From Enterococcus rivorum (GTDB lineage: Bacteria; Bacillota; Bacilli; Lactobacillales; Enterococcaceae), in the NCBI RefSeq assembly GCF_001742285.1, contig NZ_MIEK01000056.1, positions 1 through 64,000 on the forward strand: a stretch of 64,000 nt of DNA, written 5' to 3'. A program made the translations under genes and the position numbers. The notes under the pieces were generated by a model that was not told where the DNA came from, made no database searches, and saw nothing but the letters and a program-made list of their open reading frames with translations. Shown here piece by piece: positions 8,393 through 18,086 of the stretch; within the stretch, counting starts at the first letter, position 1; the number at the start of each line of letters is the position of its first letter.

Positions 8393-9661
8393 CTATGTCT
8401 CATCTTTAAACTCACAAATAATCTGTTTTATCAATTCTTGTAAGAAGCCCTCTTGATAGGCAACTTTTTGTTCTTTATGAATCAACTTTCCTAGCATTAC
8501 TAATTGATAATCCCTAAGGCTATCTAGCTTCTTCAATCGACTGTTACTCATAGTCAAATCAGATTTTGCTAATTTAAAATTTTGTTGGTTCATTCCTAAA
8601 AATTTTAATTGAGAATCAAAAGTGTTTTTCAATTTTTGAGCCATTCCTAGACCTTCTGGATCAATATCACCGCTATAATGGATAATGGTTCCAGTAGCTG
8701 CTAATTTACGCAATAGCTGCCAAATAGCAAAGGTTAATTGACCACTAGAACAAAGAATTGGCAGCTCTGGTAGTAATTCCACTAAAATCGAGTAAATACC
8801 AGAGTTCTCTACTACCAAAACCTTTTCACCAACATAGGGATGAATCGTCGTCATTCGTAAAATTTCTTTTAAAGGAACATTCCAACTAATTCCTTCAATA
8901 CAAGCCTGTCGCCACATTTTATTTTCTTTATTTTTTGCATCTCGTGCAGTCAATCCTCGGATAGCTGCATAATTCATAATGTCATCCTTCAATAAGTAAA
9001 ATTCATTTAGTAAACCATGACGTTGTTCCGCTTTTTCCAGTTCAATTTGATTCTCCAGCAGTTGATTTGACATTGCTGTCAGCATTTGTAAAAATAACAC
9101 TCCGCCATCATTATTTTCATCAAATGCATGTGGCAAACCTGTAACTTTATAAGCAAATACTGGCAAGCGTAAAAAATCATTTTTAGGCAAGCTTTTTATA
9201 GCGTTTGATACTTGATTAAAGATAAGCAAATTCGGCAGTTTCTTCTTCCACCACTCTTTCAGTTGACGCTCTGTTAGTAATGAGGTAAAGCTAGCATCAA
9301 TAGCTTTTACAGTTGCTTTAAAATGTTCAAAAGCAAGTGCTTCTGACTGTTCAAACGTTGCTTTTAGAGTTAATGGTTTCTTTGTAATGAAAACAACAAA
9401 ATCTGATAATGACCATTCTAAAATACTTTCTATAAAAGCTTGCTCTAAATCTACAATCTGAATTCGTTTCTTTTGATCCCAAGAAAGTACTGTCAATCCA
9501 AGAAAAGATCGCAATGGATCAGTGTCAACTTTACTAAAAAGAGACAAACCAACACTATTTCCAAATGCTCCTTTCAACCAGTACCGACGCAATAATTCCT
9601 TACCCAACAAATGAAAAACAGGTTGTTTAAAGTATTCTTTAGGATCAGACAAGTTCCACAC
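8393..9661 (-). CDS. jetD: Wadjet protein JetD (Toprim-type nuclease subunit)
   Basis: 422 aa, last gene of the Jet operon, overlapping jetC by 17 bp. The C-terminal part has the hallmarks of a Toprim metal-binding fold: KVLVVEN with Glu285, then YSGDIDPEG with Asp332 and Asp334. This is the DUF2399/DUF2220-type subunit that cuts plasmid DNA once the SMC complex has recognised a closed circle. The N-terminal 180 residues probably form the arm and winged-helix part that contacts the complex. Size and domain order fit the family and no key residue is missing, so the nuclease looks functional. Confidence 0.9.
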   Translation of the reverse strand: MWNLSDPKEYFKQPVFHLLGKELLRRYWLKGAFGNSVGLSLFSKVDTDPLRSFLGLTVLSWDQKKRIQIVDLEQAFIESILEWSLSDFVVFITKKPLTLKATFEQSEALAFEHFKATVKAIDASFTSLLTERQLKEWWKKKLPNLLIFNQVSNAIKSLPKNDFLRLPVFAYKVTGLPHAFDENNDGGVLFLQMLTAMSNQLLENQIELEKAEQRHGLLNEFYLLKDDIMNYAAIRGLTARDAKNKENKMWRQACIEGISWNVPLKEILRMTTIHPYVGEKVLVVENSGIYSILVELLPELPILCSSGQLTFAIWQLLRKLAATGTIIHYSGDIDPEGLGMAQKLKNTFDSQLKFLGMNQQNFKLAKSDLTMSNSRLKKLDSLRDYQLVMLGKLIHKEQKVAYQEGFLQELIKQIICEFKDET

Positions 9662-12600
9662 CTCCTGTTAGCAAATGCTTCTTTTGTCCATCCCAATAAT
9701 AGCGGATTGTTGTAACAAAATTGACGTTCTGTGGTCGTAACAACTCATAAATCGCTAATTTAGAAACGGTAGGGTAATCACCAAAAAGTGCCTGTGAATT
9801 CATCACATAGTTAAAATTAAGCTGCTCACAGGCTTTAAAAAGCTCTGCAATATTTTGATCATCAATTCCAGCAAAAGCTTCATCCAATGTAATGACTCGA
9901 GGACATTGCTCTCCAGCATCTTCATAACGAGAATAAGTTGCAGCAAATAGCGGTAAATACATTGCTATCGCTTTTTCTCCTCCAGAGAATTGATTAAAAC
10001 GACGATCAGTTAATGGTTGAGGCTGATAGCCTTCATTTGCCCGCTTATATTTCAGCTCAAATTCAAACCAATCTCTATAATCTAACACACTTGCAATGGC
10101 TTGGAATAAAGTACTTCGATCATCTGGTTCATTGTGTAATTGTTCTTGAGCTAAACGAACTTTTTCCTGAAAATGGCGAGAAACTACCTCTCGATCATCT
10201 TCTGACAAGAGTTCCGTTGGTTTTTCTAATAGGCGAACAAGTTGATTGGTACTAAGATCATGGTCAGAATTAGCAGAAACTCCTTTCCAGCAAATACTTA
10301 AAGATAATCCTGAAGAATTTTTTTGTTCTTGCAACAGTTCGTTCATCTGCGCTACCCACTGCTGGGCTTGCCGAATGCGGATCCGAAGGACTTTTCCCAC
10401 AGATTCCAAAATAACCTTTTTAAAGAGTTGCTCATCATCCATCTTCAATAACTCTCGTAATGTCAAACGCTGTTCTCTCAGTCGCTCCAGTAACTCACTA
10501 GTTGTGGTTAGCTGTCCATCTTCTAAAAATCTTGGTTCCTTATTGTGATTAAAGGAAGCAAATTCGCCCAGTCTTTGTTCTTCTTCCGCTGACAAGTCCA
10601 CACCACTAACATTCACCAACTCAGGTCGATAACTCTGTAATTGATCTGCGATAAAACTAAACTGATTCGAAAAACGATCTTCTAACCTTTTCAAATCTTT
10701 AACATTTAATTCTTTGCCTTGCTCCTTAGCAATCATTAACAGATCCGTGCTTGGAAGATTGAATCTTTGTAGCTCTTTTTCAAATAAAGCACGCCAATTA
10801 CTTTCTAACTTGATTAATTGAACCAAGCGAAGGTCTTCATGCTCTATATTCCCTGTAATTTTTGTCCTAGCCTTTTCTAACTTAATTTGCTCTTGATTTA
10901 ACTGTTTGATTTCTTGTTGGTACTGCCGTTGCTCCTCTGTTGCTGCCATCAATTTAGCAGTAAGTTCAGCAACATTAATGATTTGCTGCTGTGTTTCATT
11001 CTCTTTAATCAGTCGTTCCAATTTAGTTATTTCACCTATTAACATACTCACTTTATCTAACAAACTAAGCTCTTCTTCTTGATAGTTACTAACATGGGAA
11101 ACAATGGTCTCTAACATTTCCTGTTGCCGATCGAGTTCTGATGATTTACTGAAAGCCTCATGAAGGTTCTGTTCATAGTTTAGTGCATATTGTAACGCCT
11201 CTTCATACGTTTCCTCTTTTTGATTTAGTTTATCCCCAGCTGCTTTCTCCGTTATTTGCGTCTTCATCATTAAAAGTTGCTGCTGCAAGGTACCTAATTC
11301 AGCATTTTTAATTGTTAATTCCTTTTCCTTAACTGTTAATGCTAGCGCCAAATTTTTTGTTTCCATATATGTTTGATACACTTCTGTTCCTCTAGGACGC
11401 TCTTGATAAGCTTCTTCAATTAATTTAAGCTTATGCTTTTGTTCTCTAATTTGAGTAGAAAGCTCCTGATTTGCTTCTTCTAATCGCTGAATCTCTGTTT
11501 TCAGTCTCTCAATTTGCTCCTGACGATATCGTTCTTGACTGGCAACACCAATAAAGGAAGCCTTATAATCAACAGGCATTTCACCACTAAGGTTGGCAAT
11601 CTGAAAACGGCCATCTTGATGTATTATTGGTAAGTCTATCATCGGGTTCATCTCATTGTAAAAGATACTATCTAGCACATTTGCAACCTGACTCTGCAAC
11701 TCAAGAGGCAAATCTGAATTTACAGTCAAAACGCTTGCTAAAGTAGAAGACATTAACTGCGGGTTGGATTTAATCATCCAGTCATCTGCCAATTGTAACG
11801 ATTCCTCACTAATGACACTATCTAAAATACCTGACGTGAATAAAGCTCCTTCGATGCGATTTCGTTCTTCTTCTGTTACATTTGCTTGAAAGTCTACTCC
11901 TTCATAAAATAAAACATACTTGGCAGCCTCACTCCAGCTCTTTCGATTATTTTTTCGCCCTTCATTCTGATACGGTTTTGGCGCTTTCTGCTCCTTCCAT
12001 TCTTCAATCTCCAGTTGAATATACTCAATTTTAGTTTGATTTTCTTCTAAACGAGATTCCAAAGGTACTAATTCTAATTGCTCCTTTTTCAACGTCTCCT
12101 GATAAGAATCTGTCAAAGGAGATAGAACAACTTCCTCACGCTCTTCTGTTTCCAACAAACTATCAATGCAATAAAGCAAATCATGATATTGATTCTTTGA
12201 TAATTGAAAGGGAGACCTAGTCAACCAGGCATCAATCGCTAATTTCCACTTTTCTAGCTCATCGAGTCGTGTTTGTTGCCAATGCCGAAGATCTCGTTGT
12301 AACTCATCCAGTTCTTGCTGCACATTACCAACCAAGCGTTCCAGATCCACCTTCTGATTCTCTAAATGGACCAATTTCGATAACATTTGCAATATTTTAC
12401 GGAAATGACTTTGTTTTTGACGAACTTGTTCTAACCAATATTTTCGTTCAAAGGTTGTAATGGTTGTACGCAACTTTTCTGAATAGGAACTATCTAACTC
12501 TTCAAAACGCAAATAAGAAAGATATTGTTGGTTATCTTGAATGAGTTCTTCTAAATCATTGTAAAGCTCCTCCTGTAAATATTTTCGATTTTCCAATTCC

Positions 12601-13721
12601 ATTTGTTGCTCTTTCACTATCTGTTGTTTTTTCACCAATTGCTCTTTCGTATAAGCTAAATCCTCTGATGTTTGAGTAAGTCGCTTGTTGAGTTCTAACC
12701 CCTGATGGACTAAATTCATTCCTTCGTGCTGACTTAATTGTGAGATAGTGGCCGTCAAGGCCTCTACTTCCTGCTCATTTCTCTCAAAATTCTTCCTGTT
12801 TTTCAATAAATCTATGTTATGATTTTCCAATTGTTGTTTAAGTTCAGCAACTTGTTTCTCTAATTGTTTCATATCATTAAAAAGCTGGTACCACTTTCCA
12901 GCAATTTGAGAGACTAACTCATCATGCCAATTGTGATAATTTTTAGCAAAAGAATTCAATTCTTTCATTTCACGGGTTAAATCCTCCAAACGTTCTCGAT
13001 GAAGATCTAGTTTTTCAATCGTTTTCGACAATGTCAATAATTCGTCTTCTTTCATTTTTGGTAAAGAGTTACGCAAAATGCCATAAATCACAGATGGCCG
13101 AAAATCCTTAGATAGTTTTGGGGAACGTAGCTGCAACAATAACGTAATCAATTCATCAAACTGATCTAAATGATCGAAACCAAAAATCCGCTGATTAACA
13201 AATTGCTTATACTCTCTTTGTGTTTCAAAAATGCGGCCTTTTCCCGCTATACGATTCTTTAATTTTGCTTTGGTTAAAGGCGTCAATTCATCTCGATGAA
13301 GTTCTTCATAAAGCTCAAAATCTTTGCCTACTCGCTGATTATTTTCAATAGCAAAAAACCATTTTGTGAGTTTCCCCCCTCGATTCGCATGCATCCCAAT
13401 TCCAACGGTCAAATATTCCTCTCTAACTTCCCGTTTTACTTCTAAAAATAGATAGCCTATCCCCTCATCTCGTTGAGATACACCTTTTTCACCTAACAAA
13501 TAATCTTCCATTTTTCGATCTCTGGAACCAAAAGAATCCAAACGATAGGCACTGGTGTCTCCATCAAATAGCACTGGAAATAAACTTTGCATCGTCAATG
13601 ACTTTCCTGACCCATTTGTCCCTCTAAGGAGCATTCGGCCTTCTGCTAATTCAAAAGTTTCTTCTGTGTAATACCAAAAATTTAACAAGCCAACTCGATT
13701 CATTACCCATCTATTCGTCAT
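9645..13721 (-). CDS. jetC: Wadjet protein JetC (SMC/MukB-like ATPase)
   Basis: 1358 aa, the motor of the system. Walker A is GTNGSGKS (Lys40) at the extreme N-terminus. The ABC signature FSGGEKA begins at 1245 and Walker B RVITLDEAFAG has Asp1280-Glu1281. Between them lie long coiled-coil stretches (about 230-500 and 720-1000) with a globular hinge-like part around 560-710. Length and motif spacing match the TIGR02680-type SMC proteins. Established knowledge: JetABC resembles a MukBEF condensin, extrudes DNA loops and senses small closed circles. It overlaps jetB by 11 bp and jetD by 17 bp, so translation is coupled. Confidence 0.95.
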   Translation of the reverse strand: MTNRWVMNRVGLLNFWYYTEETFELAEGRMLLRGTNGSGKSLTMQSLFPVLFDGDTSAYRLDSFGSRDRKMEDYLLGEKGVSQRDEGIGYLFLEVKREVREEYLTVGIGMHANRGGKLTKWFFAIENNQRVGKDFELYEELHRDELTPLTKAKLKNRIAGKGRIFETQREYKQFVNQRIFGFDHLDQFDELITLLLQLRSPKLSKDFRPSVIYGILRNSLPKMKEDELLTLSKTIEKLDLHRERLEDLTREMKELNSFAKNYHNWHDELVSQIAGKWYQLFNDMKQLEKQVAELKQQLENHNIDLLKNRKNFERNEQEVEALTATISQLSQHEGMNLVHQGLELNKRLTQTSEDLAYTKEQLVKKQQIVKEQQMELENRKYLQEELYNDLEELIQDNQQYLSYLRFEELDSSYSEKLRTTITTFERKYWLEQVRQKQSHFRKILQMLSKLVHLENQKVDLERLVGNVQQELDELQRDLRHWQQTRLDELEKWKLAIDAWLTRSPFQLSKNQYHDLLYCIDSLLETEEREEVVLSPLTDSYQETLKKEQLELVPLESRLEENQTKIEYIQLEIEEWKEQKAPKPYQNEGRKNNRKSWSEAAKYVLFYEGVDFQANVTEEERNRIEGALFTSGILDSVISEESLQLADDWMIKSNPQLMSSTLASVLTVNSDLPLELQSQVANVLDSIFYNEMNPMIDLPIIHQDGRFQIANLSGEMPVDYKASFIGVASQERYRQEQIERLKTEIQRLEEANQELSTQIREQKHKLKLIEEAYQERPRGTEVYQTYMETKNLALALTVKEKELTIKNAELGTLQQQLLMMKTQITEKAAGDKLNQKEETYEEALQYALNYEQNLHEAFSKSSELDRQQEMLETIVSHVSNYQEEELSLLDKVSMLIGEITKLERLIKENETQQQIINVAELTAKLMAATEEQRQYQQEIKQLNQEQIKLEKARTKITGNIEHEDLRLVQLIKLESNWRALFEKELQRFNLPSTDLLMIAKEQGKELNVKDLKRLEDRFSNQFSFIADQLQSYRPELVNVSGVDLSAEEEQRLGEFASFNHNKEPRFLEDGQLTTTSELLERLREQRLTLRELLKMDDEQLFKKVILESVGKVLRIRIRQAQQWVAQMNELLQEQKNSSGLSLSICWKGVSANSDHDLSTNQLVRLLEKPTELLSEDDREVVSRHFQEKVRLAQEQLHNEPDDRSTLFQAIASVLDYRDWFEFELKYKRANEGYQPQPLTDRRFNQFSGGEKAIAMYLPLFAATYSRYEDAGEQCPRVITLDEAFAGIDDQNIAELFKACEQLNFNYVMNSQALFGDYPTVSKLAIYELLRPQNVNFVTTIRYYWDGQKKHLLTGGVELV

Positions 13722-14835
13722 TTTCTTTCCTCATTTCCGCTACCAAACGACCGAAAGCCGGTTGGATAATTATCTTATCTTCTATGCACTCAAACATCCC
13801 CCATGAAGCGCCTCGATGAAATAAAGTGTCAGATAGCTGACTTAAAGACTTCTCTTTAAATTCCTTTGACCAAAAGATGCAATAATTTACTTGCAGCTCC
13901 TTTACAAGCCTATACCATTGATCCTCTGCCAGGTAGATCTCTCCGTAAGCTGTTGGAACGAATTCATTCTGGCGTAAAATCGTGGCTAATTGTATTAAAA
14001 TCTCATCCACTACTTGTCTACTAGGGAATAATTCCTGCCAATTATCTCGCTGTTCCAATGTAAAGGCCGCATAATCTCGATAAAGCTCAAAATGAAAGGG
14101 TGTATTGCTTTCAACATATTCCTGAGTATATCGATAATAATTTCTCATTAAAGCAAAAATATCTTCATTTTGGACCGTTCGCTTAATCTGAGGTGTCATT
14201 AACAATCGTTGATAAATCACTTGATTCCGTTCTAAACTACTACGACTATCCTCTAAATCTTTTTTAAATTCATTAAAGGACTCATACTGTGTATAAGACT
14301 GTGGTGCTCTTGCCAAAAAAGCACGAGCCATTGGTGTCGTCATAAATAAAATCTCTGTGTTGTCTTCCCCTTGCTCAAAATCTGACACTTCTCCTTCAAT
14401 TCTCTTAATTAACCGTAATTGCTCCATTTTTTTTACTGCTCGCACTAAACTTTTACGATGATTGTAATTTGTCCAATCTATAATCAACGCTTCAGGAATC
14501 ATCAATTGAATGCCTTGTACCAACTCATGCATCATAAAAGGCGCATCTGTTTCCAGTTCCTCTACATAAGCCATACCACAACAAAATAAAGAAAAATCCA
14601 TAGGCATAATGAATTCATGATTGCCCATCCATGCTTCTAATTGAAATGGACGTTTTAGCACTTGTATATATTGAGGACGTATCGTAAAATTTAACCCAAA
14701 ACGTTGCCGAAATTCTCGTTGAATATACTGCTGATGACGACGTAAAAAGTTGTAGTTTTCAGGTTGATCTTCTCGAATAATCCAAAAATTTTCAACTAAC
14801 AATTTTACTGCCAGTCCAAACTCTTCAGGTTTCAT
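13711..14835 (-). CDS. jetB: Wadjet protein JetB (MukE-like subunit)
   Basis: 374 aa. Its place between jetA and jetC and its length fit the DUF2398/TIGR02678 proteins, MukE-like subunits built of winged-helix domains that link the kleisin to the SMC dimer. It is soluble, with no signal or membrane segment. The start ATG overlaps the jetA stop in the ATGA arrangement (14,832-14,835) and the 3' end overlaps jetC by 11 bp. I assign it by operon position, length and general winged-helix-like composition rather than by a catalytic motif, as the family has none. Confidence 0.85.
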   Translation of the reverse strand: MKPEEFGLAVKLLVENFWIIREDQPENYNFLRRHQQYIQREFRQRFGLNFTIRPQYIQVLKRPFQLEAWMGNHEFIMPMDFSLFCCGMAYVEELETDAPFMMHELVQGIQLMIPEALIIDWTNYNHRKSLVRAVKKMEQLRLIKRIEGEVSDFEQGEDNTEILFMTTPMARAFLARAPQSYTQYESFNEFKKDLEDSRSSLERNQVIYQRLLMTPQIKRTVQNEDIFALMRNYYRYTQEYVESNTPFHFELYRDYAAFTLEQRDNWQELFPSRQVVDEILIQLATILRQNEFVPTAYGEIYLAEDQWYRLVKELQVNYCIFWSKEFKEKSLSQLSDTLFHRGASWGMFECIEDKIIIQPAFGRLVAEMRKENDE

Positions 14836-16307
14836 TCTTCCACCCTTTCCATCACAACATGAGGCATGGTTAGCTGACCATCAACACATGCTACTTCAAT
14901 ACTTTGACTTAAATCGATTTTAATCGTAACTTCAAAGTCTAATTCAGTCACGATTGTCTGCTGTACTATTTTTTCTATCTTCTGATGATTAGGTACTTGC
15001 ATTGAAATTGCACTACTAATCCATTTTAAAAACATCTGACGAGCTCCAGTATCTAATCGATCAAGCGTTGAAAAATCAAGTAAGCCCTCCTTGAAATAGC
15101 TATCAATCCGTTCACGCTGCGCTAATACCTTCTGACGATACTGCTCTTGTACTTCAAACTGAGCGGTTACATTCATTTTGAAGCTAGAAGCTTTCCGTTC
15201 CTGACGCGCTCCATGTCCCCGTTTATTAAGAAAAAGAGTCCCAGGCGTTAATGTCCAACTATTTTCCCGATTACTTGTTGCATCCATACCTTCAGTAACA
15301 TAAAAATGACGAGTATGCTCTAAACCAAAAATTCCAGCATACATTTTCTGAGCTTCTGACAAATCCTCTACTTTGGAAAACCAACTTGCTAGATGGAGAT
15401 AATCCTTTTTCCGACTTTGATATTGCCTAATTTCCTGTCCAAAATAATAAATCAAGTTCGTGATTTTGGCGATCATTTGATTGGTTTGCTCCATCAAGTT
15501 ATCATATTCACTAGGGCGTTGCCCATTGCCAATAAACCAATCATGAAGTGCATTCATTTCCCCAACTACCTGATCAGCTACCTCTGCTTCAGTTATTCCA
15601 TCAAAAATGGGAACTTCTTGTTCTTTTAAATATAAACCTGCAATTAACCCCTGCTGATTGATCGTTGAAAATTTTAGAATCACTTCTTGAAATCGAAAAT
15701 AAAGATTTTGTACACTAACAATAAAATCCCGCAAATAATTCATGAAATTATCTTTATAAATGAGAAAAGCCTCTGTCTTCATTCGACTATCAACTTCCGG
15801 ACTTGTAATATAGCGGATGTAATTTGCTGTTTTTTTACGAATCTGCCCAAACTCGGTACGAATGTCCAACCATAATTCTACTGGATCTCCAGCATTATTA
15901 ATTAAATCCGTTAATAATTGTAATAATCTACGGAAGTCCCCTTCATCTAGCGCCCCTTTTGAAACTTGCTTAGAATGTGTTATTTGATAGACCATTTCTT
16001 CCACCAATACACCCGCTTCAGTGATTTGATAACGGAAATTTTTGTTACGCCACTCTTCAATAGATCGAGGTTGGATCATCTCTTGCTGCTTCTCTAAATT
16101 TCCCCACGAAACTAAATTTTCCAAATCTTGATCAACTTCTAATGCGCCATAATCTTCCGAATAGTCCTGCTGCATCATTTCTATCACTTCTGGTCGATAT
16201 AAGGAGCCTTGCATTTGCCGATGTCGTTGATAAAAACGCCCCATAATTCGTCTATAACGTTCAAAATTTTCTACTGTCAAATAATTGGCTGGCATTATTT
16301 TCTTCAT
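14832..16307 (-). CDS. jetA: Wadjet protein JetA (MukF-like kleisin)
   Basis: 491 aa, first gene of the Jet operon. Length and context match DUF2397/TIGR02677, the kleisin-like subunit that closes the SMC ring. The protein is largely helical, with a probable N-terminal winged-helix (about 1-100) and a C-terminal one (about 395-485). A 230-nt leader separates the start from the best promoter candidate. With jetB, jetC and jetD it forms a complete JetABCD set. The DUF2397/DUF2398/TIGR02680/DUF2399 combination is, to my knowledge, the variety called Wadjet type III; that type label should be checked. Confidence 0.87.
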   Translation of the reverse strand: MKKIMPANYLTVENFERYRRIMGRFYQRHRQMQGSLYRPEVIEMMQQDYSEDYGALEVDQDLENLVSWGNLEKQQEMIQPRSIEEWRNKNFRYQITEAGVLVEEMVYQITHSKQVSKGALDEGDFRRLLQLLTDLINNAGDPVELWLDIRTEFGQIRKKTANYIRYITSPEVDSRMKTEAFLIYKDNFMNYLRDFIVSVQNLYFRFQEVILKFSTINQQGLIAGLYLKEQEVPIFDGITEAEVADQVVGEMNALHDWFIGNGQRPSEYDNLMEQTNQMIAKITNLIYYFGQEIRQYQSRKKDYLHLASWFSKVEDLSEAQKMYAGIFGLEHTRHFYVTEGMDATSNRENSWTLTPGTLFLNKRGHGARQERKASSFKMNVTAQFEVQEQYRQKVLAQRERIDSYFKEGLLDFSTLDRLDTGARQMFLKWISSAISMQVPNHQKIEKIVQQTIVTELDFEVTIKIDLSQSIEVACVDGQLTMPHVVMERVEE

Positions 16308-16536
16308 TACTTAAAAACCTCCCAAAAATATAGCATAGGTAAGCAAACAGTCATTATATTCATCTCTGTTTTCACTGCTCAATACACTAAAAAAATTTGC
16401 TGGAACTACTTCGAATATGTTTTTCATATAATCTCCTTTACACAAAAATAAAGCGTTATCATTCCTGTTTTTTAGTTATCTGTAAATTAAATGCAATACT
16501 ATTTAGAATTTTTATCTACATATATGTACACCTAAA

Positions 16537-16562
16537 ATTATATCACAATTTGCAAAGGTCAA
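16537..16562 (-). promoter_or_regulatory. Candidate promoter of the jetABCD operon
   Basis: On the minus strand there is an extended -10 TGATATAAT (TATAAT at 16,537-16,542) with TTGACC 14 bp upstream. The spacing to TTGACC is short, so the extended -10 probably carries recognition. It lies 230 bp ahead of jetA. Confidence 0.5.
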
Positions 16563-16624
16563 TTAAAATAATTAAAACATTTACTTCATAATCTTTATTC
16601 GTTTCAAAGTCTTATTTTGGACAA

Positions 16625-16660
16625 TAAAAAAAACAGAAATACCTCATTCAAAGTATTTCC
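16625..16660 (-). terminator. Intrinsic terminator upstream of the Jet promoter
   Basis: On the minus strand GAAATAC pairs with GTATTTC around a 10-nt loop and is followed by TGTTTTTTTT. If the insertion sequence is removed, this hairpin lies about 110 bp past the stop of the membrane protein gene at 18,087. It was probably that gene's terminator, and the IS landed between them. Confidence 0.7.
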
Positions 16661-16705
16661 GCTTTCATCTCACAAAATTTATTATTCAAATACTTTCTCC
16701 ATTAA

Positions 16706-18020
16706 GGGCTCTATAATATCTAGTGTTGGTGACAGATGTCGCCAGCACTTTTTTGCATAAAAAAAGACAGACATCTTCAAAACCTGTAGAATAAAGTCGA
16801 CGAAAACCGATCTATAGGAGGAATGAAGATGTCTCTCTCAAATCTTATCAAAGAAACCCTCGATATTCTAGACCTAAACCTTATTTTTACTGAAAATTGT
16901 TTGACCCATGAGAAAATAGGCGAAGATAGTTGTAAGGTTTATAGTGGTACTCTGACGTATTTTCCTGAAAAATGTCTCCATTACAGAGAAACTGAAAGAA
17001 AATACTTCTATGACAGGGATTGCTCGAACCAAACATGTCTCTATAACCACTATCTATCGGGTTCTAAAAGAATACTATACACCGCTCCCTCAAAAGAAAA
17101 AGACACTACCTACCGTTCTTTGTTTTGATGAATTTAAGTCTGTGAAAGAAAGTTCTGGGGCAATGAGCTTTGTTTTTATGGATGAACAAACATGGCAGTT
17201 ACTGGACATTGTAGAGAATCGAAAACTAAACTCTTTGAAAAAATACTTTTATTCCTATGCTTATAAAACAAGAGCCACCGTTCAATATATTGTCATTGAC
17301 ATGTATAAGCCTTACGTCACTCTTGTAAAAAAACTTTTTCCCAATGCAAAATTGATCATTGATCGTTTTCATATTGTTCAACATATTGGACGTACCTTTC
17401 TGACGCACCGAATCCAACAGATGAATCAGCTGAATCGAAAAAATTATCAAGAAAAACAACACTACAAGCATTTAAAGAAGTATTGGAAATTGCTTCAAAA
17501 AAATGCTTGGCATTTAGAAGGTCAAAAACAGGTTTGGCATCCTAATTTTAGGGCGCATTTGACCGAATCAGAAGTCGTTGACCGCTTGCTTTCCTATAGC
17601 CCAGAGCTCAAGCAAGGATATGAGGTTTATCAAGACTTTCTAGCGGCGATTCGGACGAAAGATTCTCACTGGTTTCAAGAGCTTTTAGAACAAAACTATT
17701 CTCACCTACCAGAGAAATACGCGACAACCATTAAGACGTTTAAACAGTATCAGTAAGGTATTTTAAACGCACTTAAACACCCCTACTCTAATGGTCCCTT
17801 AGAGTGTTTGAATAATCACATTAAAGTATTGAAACGAAATGCGTATGGCTTTAGAAGCTTCTATAACTTCAAACTGAGAATTCTATCAACCCTAGGAACC
17901 ACCCTTTTCAATCCCATGAAAAAGAACAAGTCTGTAGAGAAATAATCTCTTCTGCATACTTGTTCTTCCTTGACACTATTCTATTGATTTTTCTTTACCA
18001 ACACTAGTTGACAATGAGCC
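16706..18020 (+). mobile_element. Degraded ISL3-family insertion sequence
   Basis: About 1.3 kb bounded by imperfect 24-bp inverted repeats at 16,707-16,730 and 17,997-18,020. They share GGCTC at the outer end and CTAGTGTTGGT at the inner end. The enclosed transposase is of the ISL3 family but carries a frameshift and a stop. I see no convincing 8-bp target duplication (CCATTAAG on the left, TAAAAATA on the right), so flanks may have rearranged or drifted. It lies inside element B between the Jet operon and the 18,087 gene. Confidence 0.85.
16823..17945 (+). pseudogene. ISL3-family transposase, frameshifted and with an internal stop
   Basis: The N-terminal part (MSLSNLIKETLDILDLNLIF) is read from 16,823 or 16,829. 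The frame changes between about 17,010 and 17,128, and the main part (FDEFKSVKESSGAMSFVFMD, IVIDMYKPY, IDRFHIVQHI) runs to TAA at 17,754-17,756. The same frame then goes on through SNGPLECLNNHIKVLKRNAY and GFRSFYNFKLRIL, the conserved ISL3 end, to TAA at 17,943-17,945. The DDE residues I can point to are in FDEF, VIDMYKPY and the GPLE segment beyond the stop. The element should not be able to move by itself. Confidence 0.85.
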
Positions 18021-18086
18021 TAAAAATATTTTTGACTACAAAAATAGGTACACATTTCTATCATTCATGAGGGCATATATGTATAT

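Noticed and set aside
16706-18020. Functional insertion sequence
   Set aside because: The transposase is broken by a frameshift and a stop codon, and no target duplication is visible.
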